From positions 2,113 through 66,112 of the forward strand of contig VXBP01000342.1 of NCBI GenBank assembly GCA_013400115.1: DNA of 64,000 bases, read 5' to 3'. Position 1 is the stretch's first letter, and each line of letters starts with the position of its first letter. A program made the position numbers and the translations under genes. The stretch is from Rhinopomastus cyanomelas (taxonomy: Eukaryota; Chordata; Aves; Bucerotiformes; Rhinopomastidae). Shown here one piece after another: positions 21,459 through 33,336 of this stretch. The notes under the pieces were generated by a model. The model searched no databases. It had not been told where the DNA came from and saw nothing but the letters and a program-made list of their open reading frames with translations.

Positions 21459-22123
21459 TCGTTTTAGCTATGATTCACTTGCAGGAGCTGCGAAAGTATT
21501 TGAAGCCATCATTCAGAAATGGCCAGTTGCACTGAGGAAAAGAGGCTGCAGGCAGAGTAGACATTTCTCGAGTGCTAAAATACTCATTCTGAAACAAGCT
21601 TTGCATAATCTTGTTAGAACATACTGCTTGTGTATTTTCTTTGGGGCATGCATAATGAATCTTAGTGGTCCCACTGCATATGCAGAGGTACTTATTCATA
21701 TACTTGCAATAATTACACTTGATATCTTCAATAACATATTTGTGTATGGAATTATGAGCCATTAAGTCTAATGGATTGGTTGGGTTTTTTCCTACTTTGA
21801 AAATCAGTTGGGAAAGCACTGGGTGGGAATTGCAGCTCCTCAGTTAGAGCACAGTGGCATGTACTGACTGGTAGGACAGTAGTTCTAAGGACCTTTTCCA
21901 ACCCTGAGTGGGTTCTAGATGTCTGCTTCTCTCATGAGGGGGGCTAGAAAGTCCAAGATCAAATCTTACCTCTGTTTAAATTGTCAATAAATTATTTTTT
22001 CCTCAAATTGACTTTGTTTTGCCTGTGAAGGTAACGGGGGTCTTCCTGTCTTTGTCTTGACACATGAGCATTTGAATCCAATTTTTCCCTGGCCTACTGA
22101 GGAAGGATGAGTGGCTGTTTATG
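21459..22123. other. Mostly unique DNA
   Basis: A weak CR1-like end (CTAAGGACCTTTTCCAACCC) occurs at about 21,886-21,905 but has no tail repeats. Opposed 113- and 114-codon frames at 21,424-21,819 are shadows of each other and carry no motif. Confidence 0.45.
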
Positions 22124-22255
22124 TGGTCCCTGGATGAGTTGAAAAGATGCTTAGATGTAGAGTTGGGGGATCTGTTTTAGGGGTGAACTTATAGAGTAGT
22201 ATTGATGATCCCAAGGGCCTTTTCTAACCTGAATGACTCCATAATCCTATAATTC
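22124..22255 (+). mobile_element. CR1 fragment, type B, 3' end
   Basis: Starts 'GTCCCTGGATGAGTTGAAAA', contains GGGGTGAACTT and TTTTCTAACCTGAATGACTC, with a decayed tail. Confidence 0.88.
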
Positions 22256-22374
22256 AGAAATGGTTATGAGGACAATCAGTTCAGCTGTACTTAGAACATT
22301 GCAGAAGAAGCATTTTTCTACTCTGAGTTACAGTTTTATTCTGTGAATACCATCAGTCTAAGCACATAAGAAAT

Positions 22375-22412
22375 GTTTGATTTCTTATGTTTGATTTCTT
22401 ATGTTTGAAAAG
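22375..22412. repeat. Short tandem repeat
   Basis: About two and a half copies of a 15-base unit (TGTTTGATTTCTTA-type), immediately before the long CR1. Confidence 0.75.
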
Positions 22413-22443
22413 CAAAGAAACACTTAGTCACCATCATTTGACA

Positions 22444-22797
22444 CAGTCTCACATAGCATCCTCGCAGCCAAACTGAGGCAGTGTGGTCTAGATGATCAGA
22501 TAGTGAGGTGGATTGTGAAGTGGCTGCAGGGTAAAAGCCTGAGAGTAGTGGTCAGTGGGACAGAGTCTAGTTGGAGGCCTGTATATAGCAGAGTGCCCCA
22601 GGGGTTGGTGCTGGGACCAGTCCTATTCAATCTATTAATTGATGACTTGGATGAGGGATTAGGGTGCACTGTTAGCAAGTTTGCTGACACAAAGCTGGGT
22701 AGTGTTGCTGACATCCCAGCAGACTGTCCTGCAATTCAGTCAGTGAGACCTGGACTGGCTGGAGAGCTGAGCAGAGAGAAATGTAATGAAGTGTAAC
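22444..22797 (+). pseudogene. CR1 RT palm with one catalytic Asp codon deleted
   Basis: Reads IVRWIVKWLQGKSLRVVVSG, VPQGLVLGPVLFNLLIDDLD, then VSKFADTKLGS. The usual FADDTK has lost exactly one codon, so one of the two metal-binding aspartates of RT is missing although the frame is kept. It stops shortly after in the LEKWAEK-like region. Confidence 0.9.
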
Positions 22798-23193
22798 AAG
22801 GGTAAGTGTAGAGTCTTGCATCTGGGCAAGAACCACCCCACATACCAGCATAGGTTGGGGACTGAGCTGTTGGAGAGTAATTTAGGAGAAAGGGATCTGG
22901 GGGTCCTGGTGGACATCAGGATGACCATGAGCCACAACAGCATCCTGGGGTGGATCAGAAGGGGGGTGGTTAGCAAATCAAGAGAGGTTCTTCTCCCCCT
23001 CTACTCTGCACTGTTGAGACCACATCTGGAGTATTGTGTCCAGTTCTGGGTCCCTCAGTTCAAGAGGGATGTGGAGCTGCTGAAGGGAGTCCAGAGTAGA
23101 GCAACAAGAATGGTGAAGGTAGTGCAGCACCTCCCTTATGAGGAAACACTAATGGGGCTGGGTCTCTGTAGCTTGGAGGAGACTGAGGCGTGA
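22786..23193 (+). pseudogene. CR1 ORF2 thumb and C-terminal part
   Basis: 135-codon frame: MKCNKGKCRVLHLGKNHPTY, QHRLGTELLESNLGERDLGV, MTMSHNSILGWIRRGVVSKS, LRPHLEYCVQFWVPQFKRD. An internal in-frame deletion joins MTMS to NSILGWIR. A frameshift at about 23,185 ends the frame. Confidence 0.9.
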
Positions 23194-23535
23194 TCTCACT
23201 AATGTGGATAAATGTTTGAAGGGTGGGTGTCAGGAGGATGGAGCCAGGCTCTTCTCAGTGTCACCTAGTGATAGGACAAGGGGCAATGGTTGTAAGCTGG
23301 AACAGAGGAGGTTCCAAATAAATATGAGAACTTGTTCCCAGTGAGTGTTACAGAACACTGGAATGGGCTGCCCATTGTGGTTGTGGAGTCTCCTCTGGAT
23401 ACATTTAAAACCTGCCTGGATATGTTCCTGTGCAACTTGGTCTAGGTGATCCTGCTGTGGCAGGGTGAGTGGATTGGATGAACTTTTGAGGTCCTTTCCA
23501 GTCTCTAATGTTCTATGGTTCTATGATTCTATGAT

Positions 23536-24472
23536 AATTTCTTTTTTAAGGACTGTCCTTAGGAAGGATTCACAGTATGAAGTTTATTGTGGGTGGCTGG
23601 GGCAAAAGTGCATATGAGCAAATGTTGAAGCTTTCCTGGACTCTAAAAGGCTCAAGAGAGCTGGAGATACAGACACAAACTGAATGACTATTCTGTGTAT
23701 ATCTAAACTAAAACATCTCATTTAGTGTTGTTGGATTTGGCATGGAATTCCAGGTCCTGATTTTTGAAGCTTCTGCTACTTTTTAACACTCTGCCTGGCT
23801 GTTTTTCCAACATCTACCTCCAAAGTTCTGTGAAAGTATAAAAAACCTTCTCATTTCTAGACTAGATAAGTGAAAACCATTGAAGCATTTAGGTGGAACC
23901 AGAGAGAAGCCTGATAAAAGGGACTGAATCTGGAACACAGTGCAGTACAAGTTTTTCTTATTATTTCCTACCCGTTACGCAACTTTATATTCTGTTCCCT
24001 TGTAAAAACAGATACCAGACAGATCCAATGGTTTTTCAGTCACGTAAACCCAATAGATAGTAAATTAACTGAAACTTGTATTTGTCTATTCCCTAGATTA
24101 ATTTTCTTTATGGAACCATTGAGTGGCTTTATTGCCAGCCCTGGCCCTCCTCCCCTCCCACTCCTCTTATTTTACTGGTGGCAAAAGGCAAGTAATAAAT
24201 TGCTACTGAGTTCCTGTGTGCTATTACTCCAGTTGTTGCCTGTAATGGAAATCATTAATGCTGAATTTATTTAAGTATTTTTTTTAAACTGTCAGTGCTA
24301 ATTCGAGTGACAGAAGCTAAATAAACCTAAGGAATAGTCATTCTTTATTTTGGTCTCAAGTAGAATAGGTAAGGAGTCTCAAAATACAGTGTCATGAAGT
24401 ATTGTTTGTAGTCCAAAACTTATTTCTGAAATCCAAGCTCTGGTGCTTCTACCACTTTACAGTGAGTGTTTA
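23536..24472. other. Unique spacer
   Basis: A pyrimidine tract (CCCTGGCCCTCCTCCCCTCC and on) lies at about 24,138-24,175. No exon was seen after it. Confidence 0.5.
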
Positions 24473-24800
24473 CAGAATCACAGAATTATTGAGGCTGGAA
24501 AAGCCCTCTGAGCTCATCCAGCCCAGACCAGGAACTAACATCACCACAGTGGCCAGACTAGGGCACTAAGGGCCACAGTCAGCCTGTCCTCCAGGAATGG
24601 GGACTCCACCACTGGCCTGGGCAGTCCATTCCAGGATCTGGTGACCCTTTCCAGGAGGAAGGGCTTCCTAACATCCAGCCTAACCCTCCTCTGGCAGCTT
24701 CAGGCCCTGCTCTCTCATCCTGGCGCTGGTTGCCTGGGAGAAGAACCCAACTCCCACTTCACTATAACCACCTTTCAGGGAGTTGTAGAGATGGAGATGA
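24473..24800 (-). mobile_element. CR1 fragment, type D
   Basis: Starts ACAGAATCACAGAATTATTG and contains CAGACTAGGGCACTAAGGGC. Same family as 13,468 and 57,205, opposite strand. Confidence 0.92.
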
Positions 24801-24869
24801 TCATAGAATCATAGAATCATTAGGGATTGGAAGGGACCTCAAAAGATCATCTAGTCCAATCCCCCTGAG
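24801..24869 (-). mobile_element. CR1 mini-tail (69 bases)
   Basis: A fresh type A tail (TCATAGAATCATAGAATCAT) starts at the very end of the preceding type D fragment, in the same orientation. Confidence 0.92.
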
Positions 24870-25191
24870 TTTCCTGTTCTCCAGGAATGTAAGAACTGAG
24901 TGATTGCTCTTGTGTGGTTTGGTGGGGGTTTTTGTCTGTGGTTCGAATTAGATGTGTTTTGTTTTTCTCAAAATCAATCCTGTCTCTTTTTGCCTGTGAC
25001 TCCTAAGTGACAAGTGAGTCCTCCCTGTTCTTCAGCTCATTAACCCTTTTGCTAATTAGAATTCATTCTGGACCTGATCAGTGTGGCTAACCGATTACAA
25101 CATCTTGGTTTTGTTGCCTATTCTTCTTTTAACTCCTTGATAGTTGTTCCAAAGGAAGCACACCACACTGCAATAAATTAATCAATCAAGC
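24870..25191. other. Unique spacer
   Basis: Nothing recognised. Confidence 0.5.
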
Positions 25192-25600
25192 CATCTGGAA
25201 TATTGTGTCCAGTTCTGGGCCTCTCAGTTCCAGAAGGACACAGAACTACTGGAGAGAGTTCAGTGCAGAGCCACAAAGATGATGAAGGGAGTAGAACACC
25301 TCTCTTATGAAGAAAGGCTGCGGGAGCTGGGTCTCTTGAGCTTAGAGAAAAAGATACTGAGGGGTGACCTCATTAGTGTTAATAAATATGTGAAGGATGG
25401 GTGTCAGAAGGATAGACCCAGGCTCTGCTCAGTGTCATCTAATGATAGGACAAGGGGCAATGAATGTAAGCTGGAACAGAGGAAGTTCCACATCAATATG
25501 AGAAGTGAGCGTGACAGAGCCCTGGAATGGGCTGCCCAGGGGTGTTATGGAGTCTCCTTCTCTGAAGAGGTTTAAAACCCGCCTGGATGTGTTCCTGTCC
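25192..25600 (+). mobile_element. CR1 fragment, type A, 3' end missing
   Basis: From 'CTGGAATATTGTGTCCAG' to 'GATGTGTTCCTGTCC', then unrelated sequence. The terminal 100 bases including the tail are gone, so this copy was cut after insertion. Frame 25279-25575 keeps MMKGVEHLSYEERLRELGLL and then a 20-base deletion. Confidence 0.93.
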
Positions 25601-25751
25601 CATAATGATAAGCTGAATATAATGAATGTATGGTAACTTCTCCTCAAATCCACAGGTTTCCTAAAACATTAATTCCTGCTATTTTACTTTTGTTTATTGC
25701 CAGTGTACTTCAGTGTTTCCTTCCCTTCTGCAAAAGACTATCTGCTTGTGA

Positions 25752-26110
25752 ATCACAGAATCACAGAACATTAGGGACTTGAAGGGCCTCGAAAGATCAT
25801 CCAGTCCAATGCACTTGCCACAGCAGGACCACCTAGACCAAGACACACAGGAATATGTCCAGGCGGACTTTAAACATCTCCAGAGAAGGAGACTCCACAA
25901 CCCCCCTGGACAGTCCATTCCAGGGCTCTGTCACAATCACCATGAAGAAGTTCCTTCCCATATTGATGTGGAACCTCGTATGTTCCAGCTCACATCCACT
26001 GCCCCTTGTCCTATCATTGTGTGCCACTGAGCAGAGCATGGCTCCATCCTCCTGACACCCACCCTTCACATATTTATCAACATTAATGATGTCACCCTTC
26101 AGTCTCTTCT
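25752..26110 (-). mobile_element. CR1 fragment, type A, 3' part
   Basis: Two tail units, then blocks matching FLCVLV, WNGLSRGVVESPSLEMF and NDRTRGSGCE on the minus strand (25,833-26,069). Confidence 0.95.
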
Positions 26111-27102
26111 AGTATCTTCTAGCCTAAATGTGTGCTAATGCAGTGTGAGGTTGTGTGAAGCAAAGCTGCAAGAACTTACTTCAAGACTTCTTTTCTGCTG
26201 GAAGGTAAGTACTTATTTTCCTCTTAGTTGTGGTTCCTTATGATTCATATGTAGCCACTATGAAATGATCATTGGTAGATTCCCTTCTGCTGAAATACCA
26301 CAGGTGTGCTGCTGCCTTTACAGCTTTGCAAAATTAAATTTCATGAAACTCAATAAAGTGAGGGTGCAGTAAAATTGACATAAGTGATGAGGCTAAATGT
26401 GTTCTCTGAAATATCCTTTACTAAAAAAGATAAAACATTCCATAGTGCTTGGGCTATTGAGTAACATTTGCAAAGGCTTAGATTTATTTGCCAATTCTTA
26501 CCTGCAATTTTCTAGCGAATCTGAAATGTCACAACAATTATGTCACCTGTTTAGGTGAGGTGATTTTTCACTATGAATAAGGTTGTGTTGTCAGTCATCT
26601 CTCTTCTTAAGATACTTGAATGCTGATTTTAATACATTTCTTCTAAGTAATGAAAATTTTCCATGCCTTATGCTCATTACACTGGCTCAGTTTGTGACAC
26701 AGACTTGAAAGGTTTCATCCTAGAGAAACTAAAATGAATCTAACCTGTCACTGTGTCTCCATGCATGAATAGCTTTCCCTGTGTTACTCTGATCAATATT
26801 TATCGGGACTATTATTAAAGACCTTTAAACAGACAGATTGCATGACCTCCGGGCAACCTATTCTACTGCTTCACTCTCTTTACCCATGAGGTTTTCTTAA
26901 TTTTTATCCTGAATCTTCTGTGCTGTAATGTAAGCCCAGTACATGTTCCTATCTAGTACAAGTAAAGAAAGCAGATTAGTCCTTCCTTTGCAGTAACTGC
27001 TTAGTTACTGAGATAATGTTTTTACTGTACTTTCTCTCTTCAAGGTAAACAAGATTCATGTGGTAATTTCAACTAGGTAAACTTTTGTAGACGTCTGATT
27101 AT
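26111..27102. other. Unique spacer
   Basis: AT-rich. No repeat, exon or RNA gene was recognised. Confidence 0.5.
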
Positions 27103-27713
27103 CACACACTCACTTTGGTTGGGGAAAGACCCCTGGGATCATCAAGTCCAATCATCTACCCTACATTACAAGTTCACCCCTAAAACACATCCCTCAACAC
27201 CTCATCCCAACCATCTTTAAACATATCCAAGGATGGCAACTCAACCACTTCCCTGGGAAGCCCTTTCCAGTGCCTGACCACCCTTTCTGGGAAAACATTT
27301 TTCCTAAGATCAAGTCTAAACCTACCCTGTTGTAACATGAACCCATACCCTCTGCTTCTGTCACTAACCACCTCTGTGAATAGACCAGCATCAGCCTCTC
27401 CATAACATCCTTTCAGGAAGCTATAGAGTGATGAGGTCTCCTCTCAGCCTCTTCTTCCTCAAACTAAATAGCCCCAGCTCTTTCAGTCTTTCCTGATAAG
27501 ATTTATTCTCCAGGCCCTTCACCAGCTTAGTTGCCTCTCTCTGCACCTGCTCCAGCACCTCCACATCTCTCTTGCATTGAGGTGCCCAGAACTGGACACA
27601 ATACTCAAGTCCTTATATACATGAGTCCACAATACTGGCCTCACCTGTGCTGAACAGGGGGACGATAACACCCTAGTCCTTCTGGCCACATAATTTCTAA
27701 TACAAGCCAGGAT
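27103..27713 (-). mobile_element. CR1 fragment, type B
   Basis: The tail is eroded (ATCACACACTCAC). Body blocks correspond to KGLPREVVELPSLDMFKDGW and CYNRVGLDL-type sequence. About 25 extra bases (TCAAGTCCTTATATACATGA) interrupt it near 27,606-27,631. Confidence 0.9.
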
Positions 27714-28110
27714 TATTCACTTGCTTCTCCTGTCTTACCCAGTTAGTGCACATTCTTATTGAAATTCAGCACCCTTCTGGATCAGATTCCAGCTGAATGT
27801 GAGACTCTTCTTGGTCTTACAGCCCTTTCCCCATTATTTTCATCAGCAAGCACAGAGCTTCTGAGTGTACTTCAGTCATATCACTAAGCAGAGCTAATGG
27901 AGTAATTTCTTCATGTGTCTTATTCCTTCCTACTCCTTTCCCATTGTGTTAATTGGAATAGAAATTTTATCACAACTGGTCCTACCATTGATGCAAGAAG
28001 CCCAGTTATCTCTGCTTCCTCAATGTCAACCTTTTATACTGCAGAGTCAGAAGCCAGCAGGAAGAATTTTTTTGTAATTAATTCAAGTTTTATTCTTATG
28101 GAGCAAAAAT
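27714..28110. other. Unique spacer
   Basis: Nothing recognised. The first 80 bases may be a decayed extension of the CR1. Confidence 0.4.
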
Positions 28111-28705
28111 GTGCAATGGCATCCTGGGGTGAATCAGAAGGGAGACGGTTGGCAGATTGAGAGAGGTTCTCCTCCTCCTTCTCTACTCTGCCCTGGTGAG
28201 ACCACAACTGGAATATTGTGTCCAGTTCTGGGCACCTCAGTTCCAGAAGGACACAGAACTACTGAAGAGATACCAGCTAAGAGCCACAAAGATGATGAAG
28301 GGAGTGGAACACCTCCCTTTTGAGGAAAGGCTGAGGAAGCTGGGTCTCTTGAGCTTGGAGAAAAGGAGACTGAGGGGTCACCTCACTAATGTTGATAAAT
28401 ATGTGAAGGGTGGATGTCAGCAGGAGGGAGCCAGGCTCTGTTTGGTAGCATCTAATGATAGGACAACGGGCAATGGGTGTAAGCTGGAACATAGGAGGTT
28501 CCACATCAGTATAAGACTGAGGGTGACAGAGCACTGGAAGAGGCTGCCCAGGAGGGTTGTGGAGTCTCCTTCTCTGGAGATGTTAAAAACATACCTGGAC
28601 ATGTTCCTGTGCTACTTGGTCTAGGTGGTCCTCCTGTGGCAGTGTGATTCGACTGTATGATCTTTCGAGGTCCCTTCCAATCCCTAATGTTCCGTGATTC
28701 TGTGA
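28111..28705 (+). mobile_element. CR1 fragment, type A, near-complete C-terminal frame
   Basis: Starts at 'GCAATGGCATCCTGGGGTGA' and ends GTTCCGTGATTCTGTGA. Frame 28157-28624 (155 codons) is open from MREVLLLLLYSALVRPQLEY to YLDMFLCYLV, with only a short deletion at the RRNFF block. Confidence 0.95.
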
Positions 28706-29208
28706 ACTCCTTGCTTTGCCTTTCCTATGTGCTCATTGTAATGTTTGTGTACGTGTCCTGAAAAATCAAACTTCTCCCATTTCTTTTAAAGTTTCTTATG
28801 TTTGAGGTCAATGCATATTGATGTTTTGGTGTGTTTCTCAGTTGTCTTCCATAAGAGGATTATTTGCTTGAAATACATACTTGAGAACACTAATTTTATG
28901 CTGTTGCTTTTCCTTTTATTTTCTGATAGTTATTAACATTTCTGTTTGTATTCAGATTTCATTCAAATTATTTCTTACCATGACATTTTGCTCAGCTGTT
29001 TCATCCTCATTGATAATCATAACTAAAAGCCACCTCTGACTTCTACATACAGAAAGATTCACAAAGCACTCCAAGAATGTGAAGGACTGCCAAGTTAATC
29101 CTCTAACCCCAAACCAGTCACCTAGGTTGTCTTCTTCTGTAATTAATAAAGACTAATGAGATCTTGCATACCATGATGATAACTTTAAGATAAGGAATGA
29201 AATACGTG
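28706..29208. other. Unique spacer
   Basis: Nothing recognised. Confidence 0.5.
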
Positions 29209-29588
29209 TTGTATGAGGAATGGCTGAGGGATCTGGGGCTGTCTAGCCTGGAAGAGATTGAAGGGAAACTTTATTGCTGTCTACAACTACTTGAATGGAG
29301 GTGGTAAAGAGGTAGGGATAGGTCTGTTCTCCCTATGGTCAACGACAGGATGAGGGGACATGGCCTTAAGCTGAGCTAGGGGAGGTTCATTTTGGATATC
29401 AGAAGGAACTTTTGTCCTGAAAATGTTGTCAGGCATTAGAGCAGCCTGCCCAGGAAGAGGTTTGAGTCCCTGTCCCTGGAGGTGTTGAAGAGAGGGGGTA
29501 GATATTGTGTTGGGGGACAGGGTTTAGTGGTGCTGATAGGGCATGATGATCTTGAAGGTCTCTTCCAGCTGAAACTGTTCTATGATTC
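29209..29588 (+). mobile_element. CR1 fragment, older type
   Basis: Opens GTTGTATGAGGAATGGCTGA as at 18,363 and ends CTGAAACTGTTCTATGATTC. ORF2 remnants are frameshifted several times. Confidence 0.9.
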
Positions 29589-29795
29589 ACCTAGAGAATC
29601 TTTTCCATTACGTTTTCTATAGATACACAATTTAAATGGCTGGACTAGGGTTTGATGAATAACATTTTAGGTTGCTAAAGTTCAGTGAGTTTCATCATGA
29701 TTTCTACCTTTATTGACCAGATGTTTGATTAACTGGAATTTTTGATTTTTGCTAAACATGAAATTCTGAATTATACTGCCATTGATTCCTATAAA

Positions 29796-29965
29796 GCCTT
29801 TTCCAGGGTGGTTGTGGAGTCTCCTTCTCTGGAGGTGTTAAAATCCTACCTAGGTGTGCTCCTATGTGACTTGGTCTTGGTGATCCTGCTGTGGCAGGGG
29901 CAATTAGACTAGATGATCTTTCTAGGTCCCTTCCAATCCCTGATGTTCTGTGATTCTGTGATTCT
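29796..29965 (+). mobile_element. CR1 fragment, type A, 170 bases
   Basis: Starts in the REVVESPSLE region (TCCAGGGTGGTTGTGGAGTC) and ends with a three-unit tail. Confidence 0.93.
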
Positions 29966-30762
29966 GCTTGATGCTCATATCTTACCTTGAGTTTTGAGCA
30001 TGATGGTACCTGGTGCTGCACTCACCTTTGCGAAAGATTATTAACTGCTAAATGTGTTGGCAGAACATTAGCTGAGAAATTAGTTTTGTTTCCTTAAATA
30101 AGAACAAGTAATTTAAATTAATCAACCAATAATCTATCAGTAGAACTGCCGAGGTTCAGACCAGAAGAATGAGACATGGGTGTTGCAGGGAATGATCTTT
30201 TTAATTAACTTCCTAGGCACTCAATTCACACCCTAAAATATATGTAGGAAGTATGTATAGGAACCTTGATTTCTTCACTTACAAGAATAGTAGAGTTTAA
30301 GACCATTTTGTCCCAGCCTGAATATATACAAAGGTAATTTGCTAGAGCATTTCTTGATATCCTAATCAGGAATGGTAATTTCTATCATCGACTGCTTCAC
30401 TGTTCAAGCTGTTTGTCAAGTATGCTGTCACAATAATTTCTTTGGATAATAATTTGAAGGATCAATAGTCTTCTCTCTTTTTGCTATGAAACCTGGCAAA
30501 TTTTCCATCAGTTGTTTTTTTTCTTCCAGAACTACACCTGCTGCCTTTGCTGTTCTGATTAATTTTCTAATGTCTCAGCTCATTTGTATGTTCCAATATA
30601 ATGTGGTGACCTGGGTTTGTGAGAATATGCCATGAAACTCCTGCTTGGATGCTGAAACCTGTTGGTAATACCTGCTATGTTTTGTGTATGTGGTGTTTTA
30701 TGGTTTAGGTAACCAAAAGCTGGATTGGCACACACACAGATACAGAGATTATTAGGGGCTGG
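29966..30762. other. Unique spacer flanking LTR-C
   Basis: The last 170 bases lie just downstream of LTR-C on the minus strand, but no clear primer-binding site or viral frame was found. The 165-codon minus frame through here and LTR-C is not viral-like. Confidence 0.4.
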
Positions 30763-31082
30763 TGCCACAATTAGAGACGGAGCGCTGCTTGATGCAAGCA
30801 AATGCTGTTTATTACAAAAAGCATCAGGTTTATATAGACAGAACAAAGCCGTGTGTTCAAGGCTGATTGGTCCCAAGGCATAACACCCAATCAGCAAGTG
30901 CACATTACAGCCTAGCTGGAGGGGATGCTCAGACCCTCTGTTGACCAATGTTACAATGTTACATTGCTCCCTGCCCTCATCTTCAGCCTTTCTGCTGTCC
31001 CAATCGTCCTCACTAATTTTCCACCCACATGTCTGCCTAAGGCCCATGACCCACAAGAGCCACTCGCCAAGCCTCATCCTTC
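30763..31082 (-). mobile_element. LTR-C: probable solo LTR
   Basis: Read on the minus strand it holds two CCAAT-type boxes (one at 30,861-30,872), TATATAAA (30,829-30,838), AATAAA (30,808-30,813) and a U5-like GCGCTCCGTCTCTAATTGTG ending near GGCA at 30,763. This promoter-polyA spacing is typical of avian retroviral LTRs. No internal coding sequence is seen on either side. The 5' boundary at the adjoining CR1 is uncertain by tens of bases. Confidence 0.65.
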
Positions 31083-31770
31083 AGGGGGAAGGGACCTCCA
31101 GGGGTCATAAAGCCCAACCCCTCTGCTCGAAGAGGATTGAAAAACCTAAGACAAGTTACACAGAAACGCATCCAGATGGTTCTTAAAAGTCTCCAGTGAA
31201 GGAGATTCCACAACCTCCCTGGGCAGCCTGTTCCAGTGCTCAGTAACCCTTACAGTAAAAACATTTTTCCTCATGTTGAGATGGAACTTCCTGTGCTCCA
31301 ACTGACACTCATTGCCCCTTGTCCTATCACAGGGCACAAGTGAAAAGAGATTGTCTCTTTATTCTTGACACCCAGCCCTCATGGATTTATAGACATTGAT
31401 TAGGTCTCCTTATAACCTTCTCCTCTCCAAGCTGAGAAGACCCAGATCTCTCAATCACTCATCATATTGCAGGTGCTCCAGTCCCCTGATTGTCCTCATG
31501 ACCTCTGTTGGACTCTTTCAATCAAGTCTCTGACCCTCTTGAACCAGGGAGCCCAGAAGTGGACACAGTATTCCAGATGTGGCCTCACTGGGGCAGAGTA
31601 GAGAGGGAAAAGAACCTCCCTTGATCTGTTGCACACTATTCCCAATCTATCCCAGGATTCCATTCACCTTCCTGGCCACAAGAGCACAATGCTGTTCCGT
31701 GGCGAACTTGTTGTCCACAAGAACTCCAAGATCCCTCTCCACAGCAGTGCTTTCCACAGATAACAGTTTA
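31083..31770 (-). mobile_element. CR1 fragment, type A-like, diverged, no tail
   Basis: Begins at 'GGGGGAAGGGACCTCCAGGG' without tail repeats, abutting LTR-C, and runs to the NKFATEQHCALVARKV-like block near 31,700. Frame 31146-31337 keeps RNECQLEHRKFHLNMRKNVF. Older than most type A copies. Confidence 0.9.
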
Positions 31771-32171
31771 ACTCTTTTGCATATGACTGTTGGAGGAAAT
31801 TAAAAATGAAGAGAAACAGATATGTTTAATATAATTGCGAGGTCAGCATTATTTTAGATGGCAGTAAGCAACAGAAGATGGCTGTGCTATTCAGAAGAAT
31901 CTCTTCTATTCATCAGTAGTGCGATATGTATGGTAATTAACAGAGAATATTGCAGAGTGTAGTAATTATTGTTACTAGTAACAATAAAGAAATAAGTGAT
32001 AATGATATAGTGATGACACTTGCCGTGGTCATCACTGGAATAATCTAACTGCTTTTCGCTTTTGAGTGTCTTTTGAAAGGAAAGGTATGAAGTAATCAGA
32101 AGTATAAATCTTATTAGGTATTTTCAATTAGAGTGCAATCCATACCAAGGGCATGCCATTTAGTAATACTC
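31771..32171. other. Unique spacer
   Basis: AT-rich; nothing recognised. Confidence 0.5.
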
Positions 32172-32749
32172 GTAGAATCATAGAATCATTAGGGTTGGAA
32201 AAGGCACGTGGGATCATCAAGGCCAACTATCAGCCCTAAACCACATCCCCCAACACCACATCTAAGCATCTTTTAAACTCATCCAGGGATGGGGACTCAA
32301 CCACCACCCTGGGCAGCCCATTACAGTGCCTGAACACTCTCTTCAGGAAGAATTTCTTCCTGATGTCTAGTGTAACCCTCCCCTGTTGAAGCTTAAAGCC
32401 CTTCCCTCTGCTTCTGTCACTAAATAACTGTGAGAAGAGATCAGCACCAACATCTCTACAATGTCCTTTCATGAAGTCATAGAGACTGATGAGGTCTCCC
32501 CTAAGCCTCCTCTTCCTCAAAATAACAGCTCCAACTCTCTCAATTTTTCCTCATCAGATTTATTCTCCAGACCCTTAACCAGCTTTGTTGCCCTCCTTTG
32601 CACTCACTCCAACATCTCTATGTTTCCCTTGTACTGAGGTGTCCAAAACTGGACCCAAGATATAAGGTGCGGCCTCCCCAGTGCTGAGAACAGGGGCATA
32701 ATCACTTCCCTACTCCTGCTGGCCACACTATTTCTAATACAAGCCAGGA
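32172..32749 (-). mobile_element. CR1 fragment, type B
   Basis: Two tail units, then GGGTTGGAAAAGGCACGTGG. Frame 32236-32520 keeps KRRLRGDLISLYDFMKGHCR and RVTLDIRKKFFLKRVFRH. Its 5' end (TACAAGCCAGG) touches the 5' end of the next plus-strand CR1. Confidence 0.95.
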
Positions 32750-33088
32750 AGCCTCCCTGATGAGGAAAGGCTGAAAAAGCTGGGTCTCTTGAGCTTGGAG
32801 AAAAGGAGACTGAGGGGTGACCTCATTAACATTGACAAATATGTGAAGGGTGGGTGTCAAAAGAACGGAGCCAGGCTCTGCTAAGTGTAATCTAATAAGA
32901 CGAGGGGCAGTGAGTGTAAGCTGGAACATAGGGAGGTTCCATATAAATATGAGAAGGAACTTCTTCCTGGTGAGGGTGCCTGAATATCTTCCTGTGCAAC
33001 GTGTTCTAGACGATTTTCTGTGGCAGGGGGATTGGTCTAGATGATCTTTCGAGGTCCCATCCAATCACTAATGTTCTGTGATTCTGTT
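32750..33088 (+). mobile_element. CR1 fragment, type A, head-to-head partner
   Basis: Starts abruptly at 'GCCTCCCTGATGAGGAAAGG'. A deletion of about 60 bases around 32,975 (the WNRLPREVVESP region) leaves VRVPEYLPVQ. Confidence 0.94.
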
Positions 33089-33336
33089 AAGCATCATGAC
33101 TATTGTGTCATGCAGTTCTCTCATTGCTTCCCCATAGGAGAAATGTGTGCAGTGATGTGATTTGTTTTGGTGGTTGGGCTTTTTTGTTTCCTACCTCTCT
33201 TTGATTTGCAGTCATAATTTCACTCTTTTGGGGGAACTTTTTGAAGTTGTCTGAGTCACGTTGCTACTCTGCAGAGACTTTAACCATGTTTGGAGATGAG
33301 TAATTCAGTCTGCAAACCAGAGGGATTCTGAACTGG

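Larger units (their letters stand above)
22438..23535 (+). mobile_element. Long CR1, type A, RT palm to tail
   Basis: 1.1 kb starting at the DTVSHSIL motif. It has microdeletions near 22,945 (loss of the CALVAKKA stretch; only SHNSILGWIRR remains) and 23,180, and a decayed tail GTTCTATGGTTCTATGATTC. Confidence 0.96.

Noticed and set aside
21424..21819. Overlapping 113- and 114-codon frames as genes
   Set aside because: They are mutual reverse complements and the plus frame begins inside a CR1 tail.
30580..31077. 165-codon minus-strand frame as a viral or host gene
   Set aside because: It runs through LTR-C promoter elements and unique flank. Its sequence has no domain, and its length is explained by chance.
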